A DNA stretch of 64,000 nt from Haloplanus salinarum (GTDB taxonomy: Archaea > Halobacteriota > Halobacteria > Halobacteriales > Haloferacaceae). Made by a program: the position numbers and the translations under genes. The stretch covers positions 3,230,987 to 3,294,986 of the forward strand of contig NZ_CP101823.1 in assembly GCF_024498175.1 (NCBI RefSeq), read 5' to 3'. Position 1 is the first letter of the stretch. Each line of letters opens with the position of its first letter. This document shows, one piece after another, positions 27,703 to 36,900 of this stretch. The notes under the pieces were generated by a model. The model saw only the letters and a program-made list of their open reading frames with translations. It was not told the origin of the DNA and did not search any database.

Positions 27703-28656
27703 TTACTCGCTCGCGGCTTCGAGCAGTCCGGTCATGTACCCGACGGCGAACAGTCGCCCCAGCGTGTGGTACCCCGGGTTCGAGTTGTCCTCGCCGGCCA
27801 TCGTCGGCACGTGGTCGGGACGCATCGGCCCGTCGAACCCCACCTCCTCGTACGCGCGCATGGCGGCGAGCATGTCTGTCGGCCCGTCGTCGTGCCACGT
27901 CTCGACGAACCCGTCGGCGTCGCCCTCGACGTCGCGGAAGTGGACGAAGTTGATCCGGTCGCCGAACCGGCGGATGGCCGCGGGGATGTCCGCACCCATG
28001 GCCGCGAAGTTCCCCTGACAGAACGTGATCCCGTTGTACTCGCTGTCGTAGATGTCGAGGACGCGGTCGTACGCGTCGACGCTGGTGACGATCCGTGGCG
28101 TCCCGCGAACCGACTCGCGGGGGGGATCGTCGGGGTGGAGGCCGAGTTTCACCCCCGCCTCCTCCGCGACCGGAACGACCGCCTCGAGGAAGTGTTCGAG
28201 CGCCTCCCACAGCTGCTCGTGGGTGATCCCCTCGCCGTCGCCGCCTCCCCGCAGTTTCGCGTCGTCGTAGCCGGTCACGTAGGAGCCGCCGCGGGACTCG
28301 ACGTGTGCCCCGGTGCGCGCCCAGCGAATCCCGGCCATCCAGTCGTAGCAGACGACCGGAATCCCGACCCGACCGCAGTTACGGAGGAATGTTTTGAACG
28401 TCTCGATGTCCTCGTCCCGCCCCTCGCGGCCGAGGCGGATCCGGTCGGAGATGGGGACCGATCCTTCGAGGACCGCGAACTCCAACCCCGCATCCTCGAG
28501 CCAGTTTCGTAGCCCGAGCAGGTCGTCGAACGACCACTGGGTCCGCCCGTCGCCGATCTCCAGCGGGTGGATGACGGCCTGCGTGACACCCATCTGTTTG
28601 GCGAGTTGCCATCGTTCGTCCGGTTCGGGCGGAAGGATGAGGGCGGGTTCTACCAT
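27703..28656 (-). CDS. uxuA: Mannonate dehydratase (UxuA family)
   Basis: 317 residues with a TIM-barrel xylose-isomerase-like fold. Diagnostic family segments are LGLHPDDPP, the metal-site ITFCQGNFAAMG, INFVHFRDVEG and GPMRPDHVPTM. UxuA dehydrates D-mannonate to 2-keto-3-deoxygluconate in hexuronate breakdown. The protein is shorter than bacterial UxuA (about 390), lacking some insertions. The start at 28656 (MVEPALILPPEPDERW) is preferred over an upstream extension. No other hexuronate genes are adjacent. Confidence 0.82.
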   Translation of the reverse strand: MVEPALILPPEPDERWQLAKQMGVTQAVIHPLEIGDGRTQWSFDDLLGLRNWLEDAGLEFAVLEGSVPISDRIRLGREGRDEDIETFKTFLRNCGRVGIPVVCYDWMAGIRWARTGAHVESRGGSYVTGYDDAKLRGGGDGEGITHEQLWEALEHFLEAVVPVAEEAGVKLGLHPDDPPRESVRGTPRIVTSVDAYDRVLDIYDSEYNGITFCQGNFAAMGADIPAAIRRFGDRINFVHFRDVEGDADGFVETWHDDGPTDMLAAMRAYEEVGFDGPMRPDHVPTMAGEDNSNPGYHTLGRLFAVGYMTGLLEAASE

Positions 28657-28821
28657 ATGTCGGGATGTCGTCCTGCGTAAATATACCATCGGGATGCTCC
28701 GTCCGGAGATATTCCTGAGCCCGACGACGGGAGGTCGTGCCATCTCGTCGACTTTCGTCCCGGTCAGGTTGCGCCCCTCCTCCCGTGGCGTTGCGTTCAC
28801 TCCCGCCGTCCCGACGGCCCG

Positions 28822-30009
28822 CTACTCGTCGGCCGTCCCGTCGTCCTCGATCAACCGTTCGAACGCCGCGAGGATCACCCGCTTGGTCGCCTGCCCCTCG
28901 GTCGTCCAGTGGTGGGCGTAGTCGAGCATGTCGTCGTAGACGTCCGGCTTGCAGCCCGCGGCGCGGGGGTGGCCGCCGCCGTTCACCTGTGCCGCCACCT
29001 CGTGGGCGCGCTCGAAGCCCTCGCTCCCGCGGATGCTGGCGCTGCCGGCGGGTTTGACGATCACCGCGGCGTCGGCCCCGTCCTCCCGCAGCGCCTCGGC
29101 CACCTCGTTTTGCGAACACCGGCCGTAGGTGACGCCGACGGTCCACGGCCCGACGTCGTGCAGTTCGGCGCGGTCGACCGCCGCCTCGATCAACCGCTCT
29201 TTCTCCACGCGCCGGTCCTCGAGGTAGTCGACGACCGGTTCCGGAAGCGCCGGGCCGTACCGCCCGACGACGGTCACGTACTCCTCGGCGCTCGCCCAGT
29301 GGGCGTAGTCAGCCAGGTCGTCGCTCCGGGGGTCCTCCTTGATCCAGAGGTCGTGATCCCGTGTGACTGCCGCGAGGTCGACGAGGTGGTCGGGGAAGTC
29401 GTCGGCCAGGGAGCGAAGCGCCACGTCGGCGGTGCACTCCTCGTCGGACTCGCCGATCACGAGGTCGACACCCGCCGCCCGGACCGCGCTCGCCACGTCG
29501 TCGTCCCACTGGTGGTGGTCGAACCAGCGGACCGTCGCCGCGCGGTCGGTCACCGCGTCGGCCGCCTCGACGACCGACTCGTCGTCCGGACAGAGGTCAC
29601 AGACGTAGACGTCGACGCCGGCGTCGGCGTACTCGGCGACGCGGTCGAGCGCCTCGGACAGCGAGTGGGGACTCGCGGTCACGAGGCCGACGGGCGAGTC
29701 CTCGGTGTCCTCGTCCTCGTCGTCGTCGTCTCCGTCGTCCAGCCCCGGATCCAGCCGCGCCGCGAGCGACGCCTCGAACGGCGCCACGTCGAGCGCGGCG
29801 TCGTAGCGCTCCCGCAGGAGCGCCACACAGGCGAGGCCGTCGGCGTCGCCGTCGGCGACCACCACCGCCTCCGCGCCCTCGATGGCCTCGCGGGCGCGCC
29901 GGTCGGCGTACTCCTCGTCGAGCGAGTCGGGATAGAAAAAGCCCGCACCGGGGAGGCGCGACTTCCGCGAGAGGGAGCGTCCGTCGTCGTCGATCAGGTC
30001 GTCGTCCAT
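28822..30009 (-). CDS. DHH-family phosphoesterase (RecJ-like)
   Basis: 395 residues. The N-terminal DHH domain has the metal motifs VVADGDADG, YVCDLCPDD and WFDHHQW. A very acidic insert (DDGDDDDEDEDTED) sits near residue 95. The C-terminal DHHA1 domain carries the GGGHPRAAG nucleotide-binding loop. Members include RecJ-type 5'-3' exonucleases and oligonucleotide phosphodiesterases; archaeal paralogues associate with the replisome. The exact substrate is not decided by sequence. Confidence 0.85.
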   Translation of the reverse strand: MDDDLIDDDGRSLSRKSRLPGAGFFYPDSLDEEYADRRAREAIEGAEAVVVADGDADGLACVALLRERYDAALDVAPFEASLAARLDPGLDDGDDDDEDEDTEDSPVGLVTASPHSLSEALDRVAEYADAGVDVYVCDLCPDDESVVEAADAVTDRAATVRWFDHHQWDDDVASAVRAAGVDLVIGESDEECTADVALRSLADDFPDHLVDLAAVTRDHDLWIKEDPRSDDLADYAHWASAEEYVTVVGRYGPALPEPVVDYLEDRRVEKERLIEAAVDRAELHDVGPWTVGVTYGRCSQNEVAEALREDGADAAVIVKPAGSASIRGSEGFERAHEVAAQVNGGGHPRAAGCKPDVYDDMLDYAHHWTTEGQATKRVILAAFERLIEDDGTADE

Positions 30010-30066
30010 ACCGACCGGACGCGGGCCGCCCCGAAGTATCCCGCGATTCGGCCGGTGACGGGTCGA

Positions 30067-30540
30067 CTAGGCGCTCGCGGCCGCGTCGCGAACCCCGTCC
30101 CCGCCGTCGTGTTCGCTCTCGTCGAGCTGTCGGACCGTGAGCACGGGCACCGGGCAGGTGCGGACGACTCGCTCTGCGACGCTGCCGATGAGAAACCGGT
30201 TCTCGCCGTGCCGGCCGCGGGTCCCCATCGCCACCATATCGGCGTCGTGTTCGGTCGCGTACTCCCTGATCTTCGTCGCGGGACGTCCCTCGCGGACGGC
30301 GGTCGTGATCGGACGGTCGGCGGCCGTTTCGATATCCTCGAGCGCCGCCCGTCCGTCGTCGTCGAGGGCGGCGCGCATCTCCTCGCGCACCTGATCGGGC
30401 GAACTCTCGACTTCCCCCTCGTCGACGACGTAGAGCGCGTGGACCGCCGCGTCGAAGCGCTCGGCCAGGTCCAGGGCGACGCTCACGGCCCGGCGGACGC
30501 TCTCGGAACCGTCCGTCGCGATGACGATGGTGTCGAACAT
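30067..30540 (-). CDS. Universal stress protein (UspA family, ATP-binding type)
   Basis: 157 residues, Rossmann-like alpha/beta fold starting MFDTIVIATDGSESVRRA. The ATP-binding signature GTRGRHGENRFLIGS follows the G-X2-G-X9-G-S/T pattern. It is divergent from the USP gene at 30640, with about 100 bp between them. Confidence 0.9.
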   Translation of the reverse strand: MFDTIVIATDGSESVRRAVSVALDLAERFDAAVHALYVVDEGEVESSPDQVREEMRAALDDDGRAALEDIETAADRPITTAVREGRPATKIREYATEHDADMVAMGTRGRHGENRFLIGSVAERVVRTCPVPVLTVRQLDESEHDGGDGVRDAAASA

Positions 30541-30639
30541 GGACGCGAGTTCGGCCGGTCGGGACATAAACCCGGTGTCCGGCAGCACGGCGCGGGCGTC
30601 GGGGGAGCGTTTTTGCCCGTGGCCCGCGCAGGCTCGCTT

Positions 30640-31092
30640 ATGACCGATCCGCTCTCGCCGTCGCTCGTGCTCGTCCCCGTGGACGGGAGCGAGGAGTCGC
30701 TCGCGGCCGTGGAGTACGCAGCGGCCATCGCCGACGAGTACGACGCCGCGGTCCACGCGCTCTACGTCGTCGGTGACGACGTCGCCCGCGCCATCGACAC
30801 CGGGGCGGTCGACGACGAGACGCTCGCGGCCGACTCCGAGGCGTTCCTGGACGCGGTCGTCGACACCGTCGCCGACGCCGACGTCCCGCTCTCGACGTCG
30901 ATGGCCCACGGGTTCTCGACCAGCCGCCTCTCCCAGCATCCGGGCAACGTCGTCCTCGACACCGCGGAGGAACTCGGCGCCGACTTCGTGGTCGTCCCCC
31001 GCGAACCCCTCTCGGGCGAGACGGACGACGTGCTGGCGAAGGCCGCCGAGTACGTCCTCCTCTACGCGAGTCAGCCCGTGCTCTCGGTCTGA
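30640..31092 (+). CDS. Universal stress protein lacking the ATP-binding signature
   Basis: 150 residues with the USP opening SLVLVPVDGSEESLAAVEYA. Where ATP-binding members have G-X2-G-X9-G-S, this protein reads PREPLSGETDDVLAKAAEY, so canonical nucleotide binding is unlikely. Its 3' end overlaps that of the convergent GNAT gene by 22 bases. Confidence 0.85.
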   Translation: MTDPLSPSLVLVPVDGSEESLAAVEYAAAIADEYDAAVHALYVVGDDVARAIDTGAVDDETLAADSEAFLDAVVDTVADADVPLSTSMAHGFSTSRLSQHPGNVVLDTAEELGADFVVVPREPLSGETDDVLAKAAEYVLLYASQPVLSV

Positions 31093-31625
31093 TCGGCCAG
31101 CCGGATCGCCATCTCGTGTTCGAAGCTCTCCGTGTCGCTGGCGCGGAACCCCACCTTCTCGTAGAGGCTGATCGCCGGTTCGTTCCAGCGCTCGACGCTC
31201 AGCCACACGCGTTCGAAGCCGTCCGCGGCGCCGGCGCCGAGGAGCGTCTTCAACAGTCGGGTGCCGATGCCCGCGTGCTGGTAGGCCTGCAGGACGAAGA
31301 TGGCGAGTTCCGCGGTGCCTTCGGGTTCGTCGGGGACGAGCGTCGCGTGGCCGACGGCGTCGTCCCCGTGGGTCGCGACGACGTTCACCGTCTCCTCGCC
31401 CGTGATGGCGTCGAGCCACTCGGTGATGCGTTTCTCGGTCGTCGGCGGGATGCCCTGGGCGCGGTCCGCCGGGTCGAACGCCTCGTACATCGCCGTCAGC
31501 GCCCCGCGGTCGTCCGGGTCGTAGCGCCGGACGGTGATCGACCGCCCCTCGCGGTCCTCGAACGCCGTCGGCGGCCGGGGGAACGGTCCCGATACCTCGT
31601 CGGGGTAGGTGCTGTCGTCGGTCAT
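31071..31625 (-). CDS. GNAT-family N-acetyltransferase
   Basis: 184 residues. Acetyl-CoA motif A reads VLQAYQHAGIGTRLLKTLLG, with the Q/RXXGXG/A pattern, followed by RWNEPAISLYEKVGF, the usual C-terminal GNAT element. The start overlaps the stop of the downstream-lying USP gene's reading partner by four bases (ATGA), so it is translated together with the USP at 31622. The acceptor substrate is unknown. Confidence 0.85.
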   Translation of the reverse strand: MTDDSTYPDEVSGPFPRPPTAFEDREGRSITVRRYDPDDRGALTAMYEAFDPADRAQGIPPTTEKRITEWLDAITGEETVNVVATHGDDAVGHATLVPDEPEGTAELAIFVLQAYQHAGIGTRLLKTLLGAGAADGFERVWLSVERWNEPAISLYEKVGFRASDTESFEHEMAIRLADQTESTG

Positions 31626-31990
31626 CGGACCAGCGTCACCGAGATGTGGGAGTTCAACAGGACGAACTCGGCGATGCCTCCCAGCTTGATCTTCCCCATG
31701 GGGCTGGTCTCGCCGCCGCCGAGGACGATCCGATCGTACTCTTCCCCCTCCGCGAGTTCGACCAGCCGACTCCCCGGATCGCCGTCGAGGTGGCGGACCG
31801 CGGCCCGCACGCCCGCGTCGTCGAGGACGTCCTGCACTCGTCGTTCGATCCCCTCGGGGTCCGCCTCCGTTGCCGGGTTCCGGAGGATGGCGACCGTCAG
31901 ATCGTCGCCCGTCTCGGCGACGCGGGCGACGGTGCGCTCCAGGGCGCGGATCGAGTCGTCGCTCCCGCCGATGCCCAGCAGTAGCTTCAT
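31622..31990 (-). CDS. Universal stress protein, short form
   Basis: 122 residues starting MKLLLGIGGSDDSIRALERT. The C-terminal glycine-rich segment GGGETSPMGKIKLGGIAEFVLL is a variant of the USP nucleotide loop. It is the first gene of a two-gene unit with the GNAT enzyme (ATGA overlap). Confidence 0.82.
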   Translation of the reverse strand: MKLLLGIGGSDDSIRALERTVARVAETGDDLTVAILRNPATEADPEGIERRVQDVLDDAGVRAAVRHLDGDPGSRLVELAEGEEYDRIVLGGGETSPMGKIKLGGIAEFVLLNSHISVTLVR

Positions 31991-32095
31991 GACCGACGTC
32001 TCGGTACGGCGACTGAAAAAGGTACGCGACCGGTCGTCAGACGGCCGGCAGACGGCGACGGAACGCTTTTGCGTCGGCGACCGGAACGCCGGCAC

Positions 32096-32680
32096 ATGAG
32101 CGACGACGCGCCGGCGGCCGAGGATGGGCGGGGGACCGCCGACGACCGGACCGACGCCCGCGGCGCCGACTCGGCCGCGGACGCCGACTCGGTCCCCGCC
32201 GACGTCCGCAAGTACGAGCGCTTCAAGAAGATGGACGGCGCCGAGTACGACCGCGTCAACTCCTTTCTCCGCGACCGGACGTACATCACGGCCCGCGAGT
32301 GGGCCATCGCGCGACTCTGTGTCGACTTCCGCACCGAGACCGGCGTCGAGATGACCAAGATCGGCGAGAACCTGCCACGGCTCGTCCCCTTCATGACCGA
32401 CACCTACACGCCACAGGCGGTCAACCAGGCCCGGACCTCCTTCGAGGACAAGGTCCAGAAGGCCGGCGCGACCTTCCTCTACGGCGCCATGTCCGGGTTT
32501 TTCACCGCCGAGGAACTCGACGAACTGATGTACGAGGTGACCGAAGTCGCGAAGTTCCTGCTGGAGGTGGAGGGCGTCGACCTCTCGGTCGCCGAGGAAC
32601 TCGACGCCGAGGACCGCGTCTCCGAGGCCATGCGCGAGGTCCGCGAGTCCAGCGCGGAACTCCGGGACGACCTCGACTAA
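32096..32680 (+). CDS. Conserved haloarchaeal protein, function unknown
   Basis: 194 residues. An acidic disordered N-terminus (about 1-35) precedes a helical domain with REWAIARLCVDFRTETGVEMTKIGENLPRLVPF, which could be a helix-turn-helix, though no DNA-binding family is certain. The C-terminus is Glu-rich. It probably belongs to haloarchaeal DUF5806 (from memory). Its end overlaps that of the convergent pyrC gene by four bases. Confidence 0.72.
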   Translation: MSDDAPAAEDGRGTADDRTDARGADSAADADSVPADVRKYERFKKMDGAEYDRVNSFLRDRTYITAREWAIARLCVDFRTETGVEMTKIGENLPRLVPFMTDTYTPQAVNQARTSFEDKVQKAGATFLYGAMSGFFTAEELDELMYEVTEVAKFLLEVEGVDLSVAEELDAEDRVSEAMREVRESSAELRDDLD

Positions 32681-33972
32681 CCGACGTTCTCGCCGGCGGC
32701 CGTCCCGAAGGTGTCCATCGCGGCGTCGTACACCCGGTCCCCGCGGACCGTCGTCCACTCGGGGAAGACGCCCTCGAACCCCTCGAAGGGCGTCCACCCA
32801 CACTTCGAGTGGAGCCGTCCCCCGTCGACCGGCCGCGGTCGTTCTAGGTCGTACAGCGCCAGATCGGCGTCCATGCCGGCTTCGATCCGCCCCTTGCGCT
32901 CCAGCCCGAAGGTGGCGGCCGGCGCCGCGGCGGTCAGATCGCGGACCCGCTCGACGGTCAACGGGCCGTCGCGCGTCTCCGCCAGCAACAGCGGCACCAA
33001 TGTCTCGACGCCGGGGACGCCGCTCGGTGCCGCGAGCAGCGACGCCTCCTTCTCCTCGCGGGTGTGGGGCGCGTGGTCCGTGGCCAGCAGATCGACCCGG
33101 CCGTCGACCACCCGCTCGTCGAGGGCCGCCCGCCGCTCCTCGCTCCGGAGCGGCGGGTTCATCCGTCCGTAGGTGCCCAGGTCGTCGAGGTCCGCCCGCG
33201 AGAGCAGGCAGTGGTGTGGCGTCACCTCGCAGGTCACCCGGTCGGGGGCGTCGGCGACGAGGTCGACCGCCTCGGGCGTGCTGGTGTGGGCGACGTGGAG
33301 GCGGGCGCCGGCGTCGACGCCCACCTCGACGGCCCGCTCCACGGCCGCGATTTCGGCCTCGGCGGTGCGGTACGCGCTCCACGCGTCGGCGTCGGCGTCG
33401 ACGCCGACCCCGTCGCCGGCGGCGTCGCGGGCGGCGTCGTCGAACCGGGTCGCGTCCTCGGCGTGGACGGTCACGGGGACGCCGGCCTCGACGGCTCGGT
33501 GGACGGCGTCCTCGAACAGGTCGCCGTCGATGCCCATCTCGCCCGTCGAATCGGCGAGGAACACCTCGCCCAGCGCGACGAGCGGGCGGTCGAACAGGGT
33601 CTCGGGGTCCCACGACTCGGTCACGCCGCCGTTGACGCCGTAGTCGACGAGCGAGTGCCGGGCGCACAGCTCCTTCTGGTCGAACGCGGCACCGGTCGTC
33701 GTCGGCGGATCGGTGTTGGGCTGGTCGATCACCGTGGTGACCCCGCCCGCCGCGGCGCTTCGCGACCCCGTCCGCCACGTCTCCTTGTGCGGCGCTCCGG
33801 GTTCCCTGAAGTGGACGTGGGCGTCGACGGCGCCGGGGAGCAACAGTCGCTCCCGGGCGTCGATGACTTCTCCTGCGGCGTCGAGGCCGGCTCCCACGGC
33901 CTCGATCCGCTCTCCCTCGACCCGGACGTCCCGAACACGGCCGTCGGCCAGCCGTGCGTTCCTGACGAGCAT
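32677..33972 (-). CDS. pyrC: Dihydroorotase
   Basis: 431 residues, amidohydrolase-fold zinc enzyme of pyrimidine synthesis that cyclises carbamoyl-aspartate. Zinc residues are seen in DAHVHFREP (about 50-58), VTVHAED, HVAHTST and the LLATDHAPHT Asp. The orotate-site segment EVTPHHCLLS is typical of class I enzymes. ATG 33972 (MLVRNARLADGR) is preferred over GTG 33987. It stands apart from other pyr genes. Confidence 0.93.
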   Translation of the reverse strand: MLVRNARLADGRVRDVRVEGERIEAVGAGLDAAGEVIDARERLLLPGAVDAHVHFREPGAPHKETWRTGSRSAAAGGVTTVIDQPNTDPPTTTGAAFDQKELCARHSLVDYGVNGGVTESWDPETLFDRPLVALGEVFLADSTGEMGIDGDLFEDAVHRAVEAGVPVTVHAEDATRFDDAARDAAGDGVGVDADADAWSAYRTAEAEIAAVERAVEVGVDAGARLHVAHTSTPEAVDLVADAPDRVTCEVTPHHCLLSRADLDDLGTYGRMNPPLRSEERRAALDERVVDGRVDLLATDHAPHTREEKEASLLAAPSGVPGVETLVPLLLAETRDGPLTVERVRDLTAAAPAATFGLERKGRIEAGMDADLALYDLERPRPVDGGRLHSKCGWTPFEGFEGVFPEWTTVRGDRVYDAAMDTFGTAAGENVG

Positions 33973-34009
33973 ACCCCCACCTGTCACCCGGTCGCCGTAA
34001 GTCCCTCGC

Positions 34010-34687
34010 TCACACCGCCCGCCGGCGGACGGTCGCGTCGCCGTCGATCAGCTCCCGCTCGACCGCCGTCCGGACCTGCTCCGGATCGGACGGGCCGCCG
34101 GCGGCCGCCACGCTCCCCACGCTCCCCGGGTCGAACGGCTGGCCGAGCGCGTCGTACACCGGCGCGAGGACCGACGCCAACTCCTCGCGGTCCGCGACCA
34201 CGACACACCCCGCCACCAGCGCCGCGTCCGTCCGCACCCGCTGGGCGATTCCGACCACCTTCCCGCCCGCCCGCAGCGAGTGGCTGCCGGGACAGAAGGA
34301 CGCTGGCGGCTCCCCGGCCGCCGTCTCGACGCCGACGGCCGAGAGCGCCCGCCGCACCCGGTCGGCCGTCGCCTCGTAGCGATCCGCCAGACCGGCGCGG
34401 GCGTCCGCCACCGGCACCGCGCGGGCGAAGGCGAGCGTCGACCCCGTGTGGGCGACGGCCCGGCCGCCGACGCGGCGCTCGATCGGTTCGAAGCCCCGCT
34501 CCCGGGCGACCGCACGGGCGCGGTCGTACCCCGGTTCGGCGGCGTCGCGCCGACCGAAGGCCACCTGTCGGTGTGGCGTCCAGACGCGCACGGCCGGTTC
34601 GCCCGTCGCTCCCGTCCGCGCGAGCATCGCGCCGGTTCGTCCCCGGTCGGCCTCGACCGTCGCCGCCCGACCGCGCAGGACGCGCAT
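34010..34687 (-). CDS. Lipoate/biotin protein ligase (LplA/LipB) family protein
   Basis: 225 residues. RRVGGRAVAHTGSTLAFAR matches the substrate-binding RRXXGGXAVXH segment, and LRAGGKVVGIAQRV contains the catalytic-type Lys. The C-terminal accessory domain of bacterial LplA is absent, as in archaeal LplA-N proteins. Expected role: attaching lipoate or octanoate to E2/GcvH proteins. The exact substrate is not decided. The downstream neighbour is pyrC. Confidence 0.8.
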   Translation of the reverse strand: MRVLRGRAATVEADRGRTGAMLARTGATGEPAVRVWTPHRQVAFGRRDAAEPGYDRARAVARERGFEPIERRVGGRAVAHTGSTLAFARAVPVADARAGLADRYEATADRVRRALSAVGVETAAGEPPASFCPGSHSLRAGGKVVGIAQRVRTDAALVAGCVVVADREELASVLAPVYDALGQPFDPGSVGSVAAAGGPSDPEQVRTAVERELIDGDATVRRRAV

Positions 34688-34789
34688 GGGTGTTCGTGGA
34701 TGTGGACGCACATAACTGGCGAGGCCTCGGCGCGGCGAGCGGTCGAACGCGACCCGACCGTATAACTCCGCTCGCGCCAACCCCCCGGT

Positions 34790-35611
34790 ATGGTCACGGT
34801 CACGGCGTCGGCGCTGTCTCACTTCCGGCGGTTCTCGCTGTTCAACTCCCCCTACGCCGCCCACGACCGCGGGTGTGCTATCGACCTCTATCCGGCGACC
34901 GACCGCGCTCCCTCGCCGGTCGCGGGCGTCGTGACCGACGTCCGGAGCGTGCGTGCGCCGCCCCGTCCCTACGCCGTCGCCGAGGATCACCTCCTCCTGA
35001 TCGACACCGGCGACCGCGTCGCCCGAATCCTGCACGTCGACCCAGCGGTCGATCCCGGGACCCGGGTCGCGGTCGGCGACACCCTCGGCGAGACGATCCG
35101 CTCGGGCTTTTTCGCCCCCTGGGTCGACGACCACGTCCACCTCGGCTTTCGCGACCCGGACGCGAACCCGTATCGCGCCGCCGGCTCGCTGCCGGTCACC
35201 GTCGACGTGCCCGTGCGGGCGCTCGACTGGAACGGGACCGGCGTCGTCCGCGAGGCCGGCGAGACGTTCGTCGTCCTCGACGGACCCCGTCACCCCGACC
35301 CGGGGTCGTGGGCCGGGCTCGCCGGCGCCCCGGGGACCGTCCTCGACGGCGGGTGTCCCCACTACGACGGCGGCGGCGTCCTCCCGGACGCCGAGGGCCG
35401 GACGCCCGTCTCGGTGGCCGGCGACCGCGTCGGCGTCGCCGAGGGGCGGGCGGTGACCTGGGACGGCGTCACCCTCCGGGCGAACGGCCGCCCGATCACC
35501 GGCCTGTCGCTGTTCGTCGCCCGGGACGCCGCGTTCGGCGCGAAGCTGGTCGCCCCGGACCACGACTTCGCCCGCGGTGACCGGGTTCGGGTGTCGGCGA
35601 CGTCGGCGTGA
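34790..35611 (+). CDS. Haloarchaeal protein with a cytoplasmic M23/LytM-like domain
   Basis: 273 residues. The N-terminal 120 residues thread onto the M23 peptidase pattern: H25 and D32 (HDRGCAID), G-V strand, H82 (RILHVDP), GTRVAVGDTLGE and H115/H117 (DDHVHLGF). All four metal or catalytic positions are present. There is no signal peptide, and archaea lack murein, so a peptidoglycan role is excluded. A second beta-rich domain (about 130-270) ends FARGDRVRVSATSA. Function unknown. Confidence 0.6.
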   Translation: MVTVTASALSHFRRFSLFNSPYAAHDRGCAIDLYPATDRAPSPVAGVVTDVRSVRAPPRPYAVAEDHLLLIDTGDRVARILHVDPAVDPGTRVAVGDTLGETIRSGFFAPWVDDHVHLGFRDPDANPYRAAGSLPVTVDVPVRALDWNGTGVVREAGETFVVLDGPRHPDPGSWAGLAGAPGTVLDGGCPHYDGGGVLPDAEGRTPVSVAGDRVGVAEGRAVTWDGVTLRANGRPITGLSLFVARDAAFGAKLVAPDHDFARGDRVRVSATSA

Positions 35612-35674
35612 TCGCTCGGCGACGGCGCACGCGCACGGGGGACTTTTGAGTCTCCTCGCCGAACGAACGGTACG

Positions 35675-36346
35675 ATGAGCGACGACCCCGATGTGCCCGG
35701 GCGCCCGGCCGACCGGGAGTCGCCGGTCGGCGAACCGGTCGTGCGCGCCGATCCGTCCGTGACGGGCGAACGGGCGGACGAGGCCGTCGGGTTCGACCCC
35801 GACGACCCCGAGAGCGTGCAACTCGCCGCGGACGTGGTTCGTTCCTTCGCCGAGAACACCGTCGGCTCCGAGGACCACGTCTACATGCTCCGGGGGGCGG
35901 CGGCGTGTGCCGCGCTGGTTCGGGGCGTCGGCTCGTACAAGGCGGCCGCCGAACGCGCCGGGGGTGACGTGTCGGTCGCCTTCATCCGGAAGTGGGCGCG
36001 GGTCCACGACCTCCCGCAGGCGATCCGGCGCCACGTCGCCCGGGGGACCATCGCCCCGACGGCGGCGAAACACATCGCCCGCGTCGGCGGCGACGACCGC
36101 TACGCCCTGGCGTGGGCCACGCTCGAACACGACCTCACCGTCCGCGAAATCCGGCAACTGGCCAGCGAGGTGGGCGACGGCCGCTCCGTCGAAGCGACCC
36201 TCGACGACCGCAGTCTCACCTTCGGCCGCATGGACCTGACGCTCCCCCCCGCGCAGTATATCGAACTCCGGCGGCTGGCGTCGGTCGAGAACCGCGACCC
36301 CGACGACCTGGTGGCCGAGGCGCTGTCGGCGTACCTGGATTCGTAA
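35675..36346 (+). CDS. ParB/KorB-type HTH protein without nuclease domain
   Basis: 223 residues. An acidic leader (about 1-45) precedes a helical domain with SVAFIRKWARVHDLPQAIRRHVARGTIAPTAAKHIARV, the arrangement of ParB HTH domains. The ParB N-terminal CTPase fold is missing. The last 45 residues (DLTLPPAQYIELRRLASVENRDPDDLVAEAL) look like a ribbon-helix-helix. Likely DNA-binding; target unknown. Conserved in haloarchaea as far as I recall. Confidence 0.68.
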   Translation: MSDDPDVPGRPADRESPVGEPVVRADPSVTGERADEAVGFDPDDPESVQLAADVVRSFAENTVGSEDHVYMLRGAAACAALVRGVGSYKAAAERAGGDVSVAFIRKWARVHDLPQAIRRHVARGTIAPTAAKHIARVGGDDRYALAWATLEHDLTVREIRQLASEVGDGRSVEATLDDRSLTFGRMDLTLPPAQYIELRRLASVENRDPDDLVAEALSAYLDS

Positions 36347-36421
36347 GCAACGGCCGTCTGCGACGATATCCGTTCTTACTCACGGAGATATACGAGTCAT
36401 CGGGCGGGATATCATTCCCGG

Positions 36422-36853
36422 ATGTGTGAACCGACCCATCCGAAGACGCGAGGCCAGCGTAGCGAAGCGGCAGTCGTTCACGAGTTCGTCCGGCGGGGAA
36501 TCACCGTACTCCAGCCCTTCGGAGACAACGAGCGGTACGACTTGGTCGTCGATATCAGCGGTACCTTCTACCGTATTCAGGTGAAGACGGGACGCACCGT
36601 GAACGGCCGTGTTCAGTTCGAAACGCGGAGCACGGCTACCGTCCCGAATCGCGTAGAAAAGAACGGGTACGAGGGACAGATAGACGTCTTCGTCGTCTAC
36701 TCTCCGGAAAGGATGGAGACGTACGTAGTCCCGGTTTCGGAGGCCCCACGTACCAGTATGGGCCTTCGTATCGACGACCCCGATAAACAGTCTCCGAACG
36801 TCAACTGGGCGGACGAGTACCGACTTGACACTTGGCTCACTGCGCTCGACTAA
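36422..36853 (+). CDS. PD-(D/E)XK endonuclease, group I intron-associated type
   Basis: 143 residues. The nuclease core is visible: E15 in RGQRSEAAVVHEF, then the catalytic Asp in NERYDLVVD and the QVK of FYRIQVKTGR (D-X(n)-Q/E-X-K). This arrangement resembles the group I intron-associated PD-(D/E)XK family (PF11645). The gene has visibly lower GC and more A/T third positions than its neighbours, consistent with recent arrival. It lies 47 bp upstream of an intron-bearing tRNA gene, but its target is unknown. Confidence 0.7.
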   Translation: MCEPTHPKTRGQRSEAAVVHEFVRRGITVLQPFGDNERYDLVVDISGTFYRIQVKTGRTVNGRVQFETRSTATVPNRVEKNGYEGQIDVFVVYSPERMETYVVPVSEAPRTSMGLRIDDPDKQSPNVNWADEYRLDTWLTALD

Positions 36854-36869
36854 CCGGGGTATCGTAAAC

Positions 36870-36877
36870 GTTTATAC
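36870..36877 (+). promoter_or_regulatory. TATA box of tRNA-Lys
   Basis: GTTTATAC lies 24-31 nt before the first tRNA base (36901), a standard archaeal core-promoter distance. Confidence 0.6.
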
Positions 36878-36900
36878 TCCCCACCACGACCCATCGAACA

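Noticed and set aside
33064-35580. Plus-strand 838-codon frame opposite dihydroorotase
   Set aside because: It is Arg/Pro-rich shadow sequence; pyrC and the lipoate-ligase-like gene occupy the other strand.
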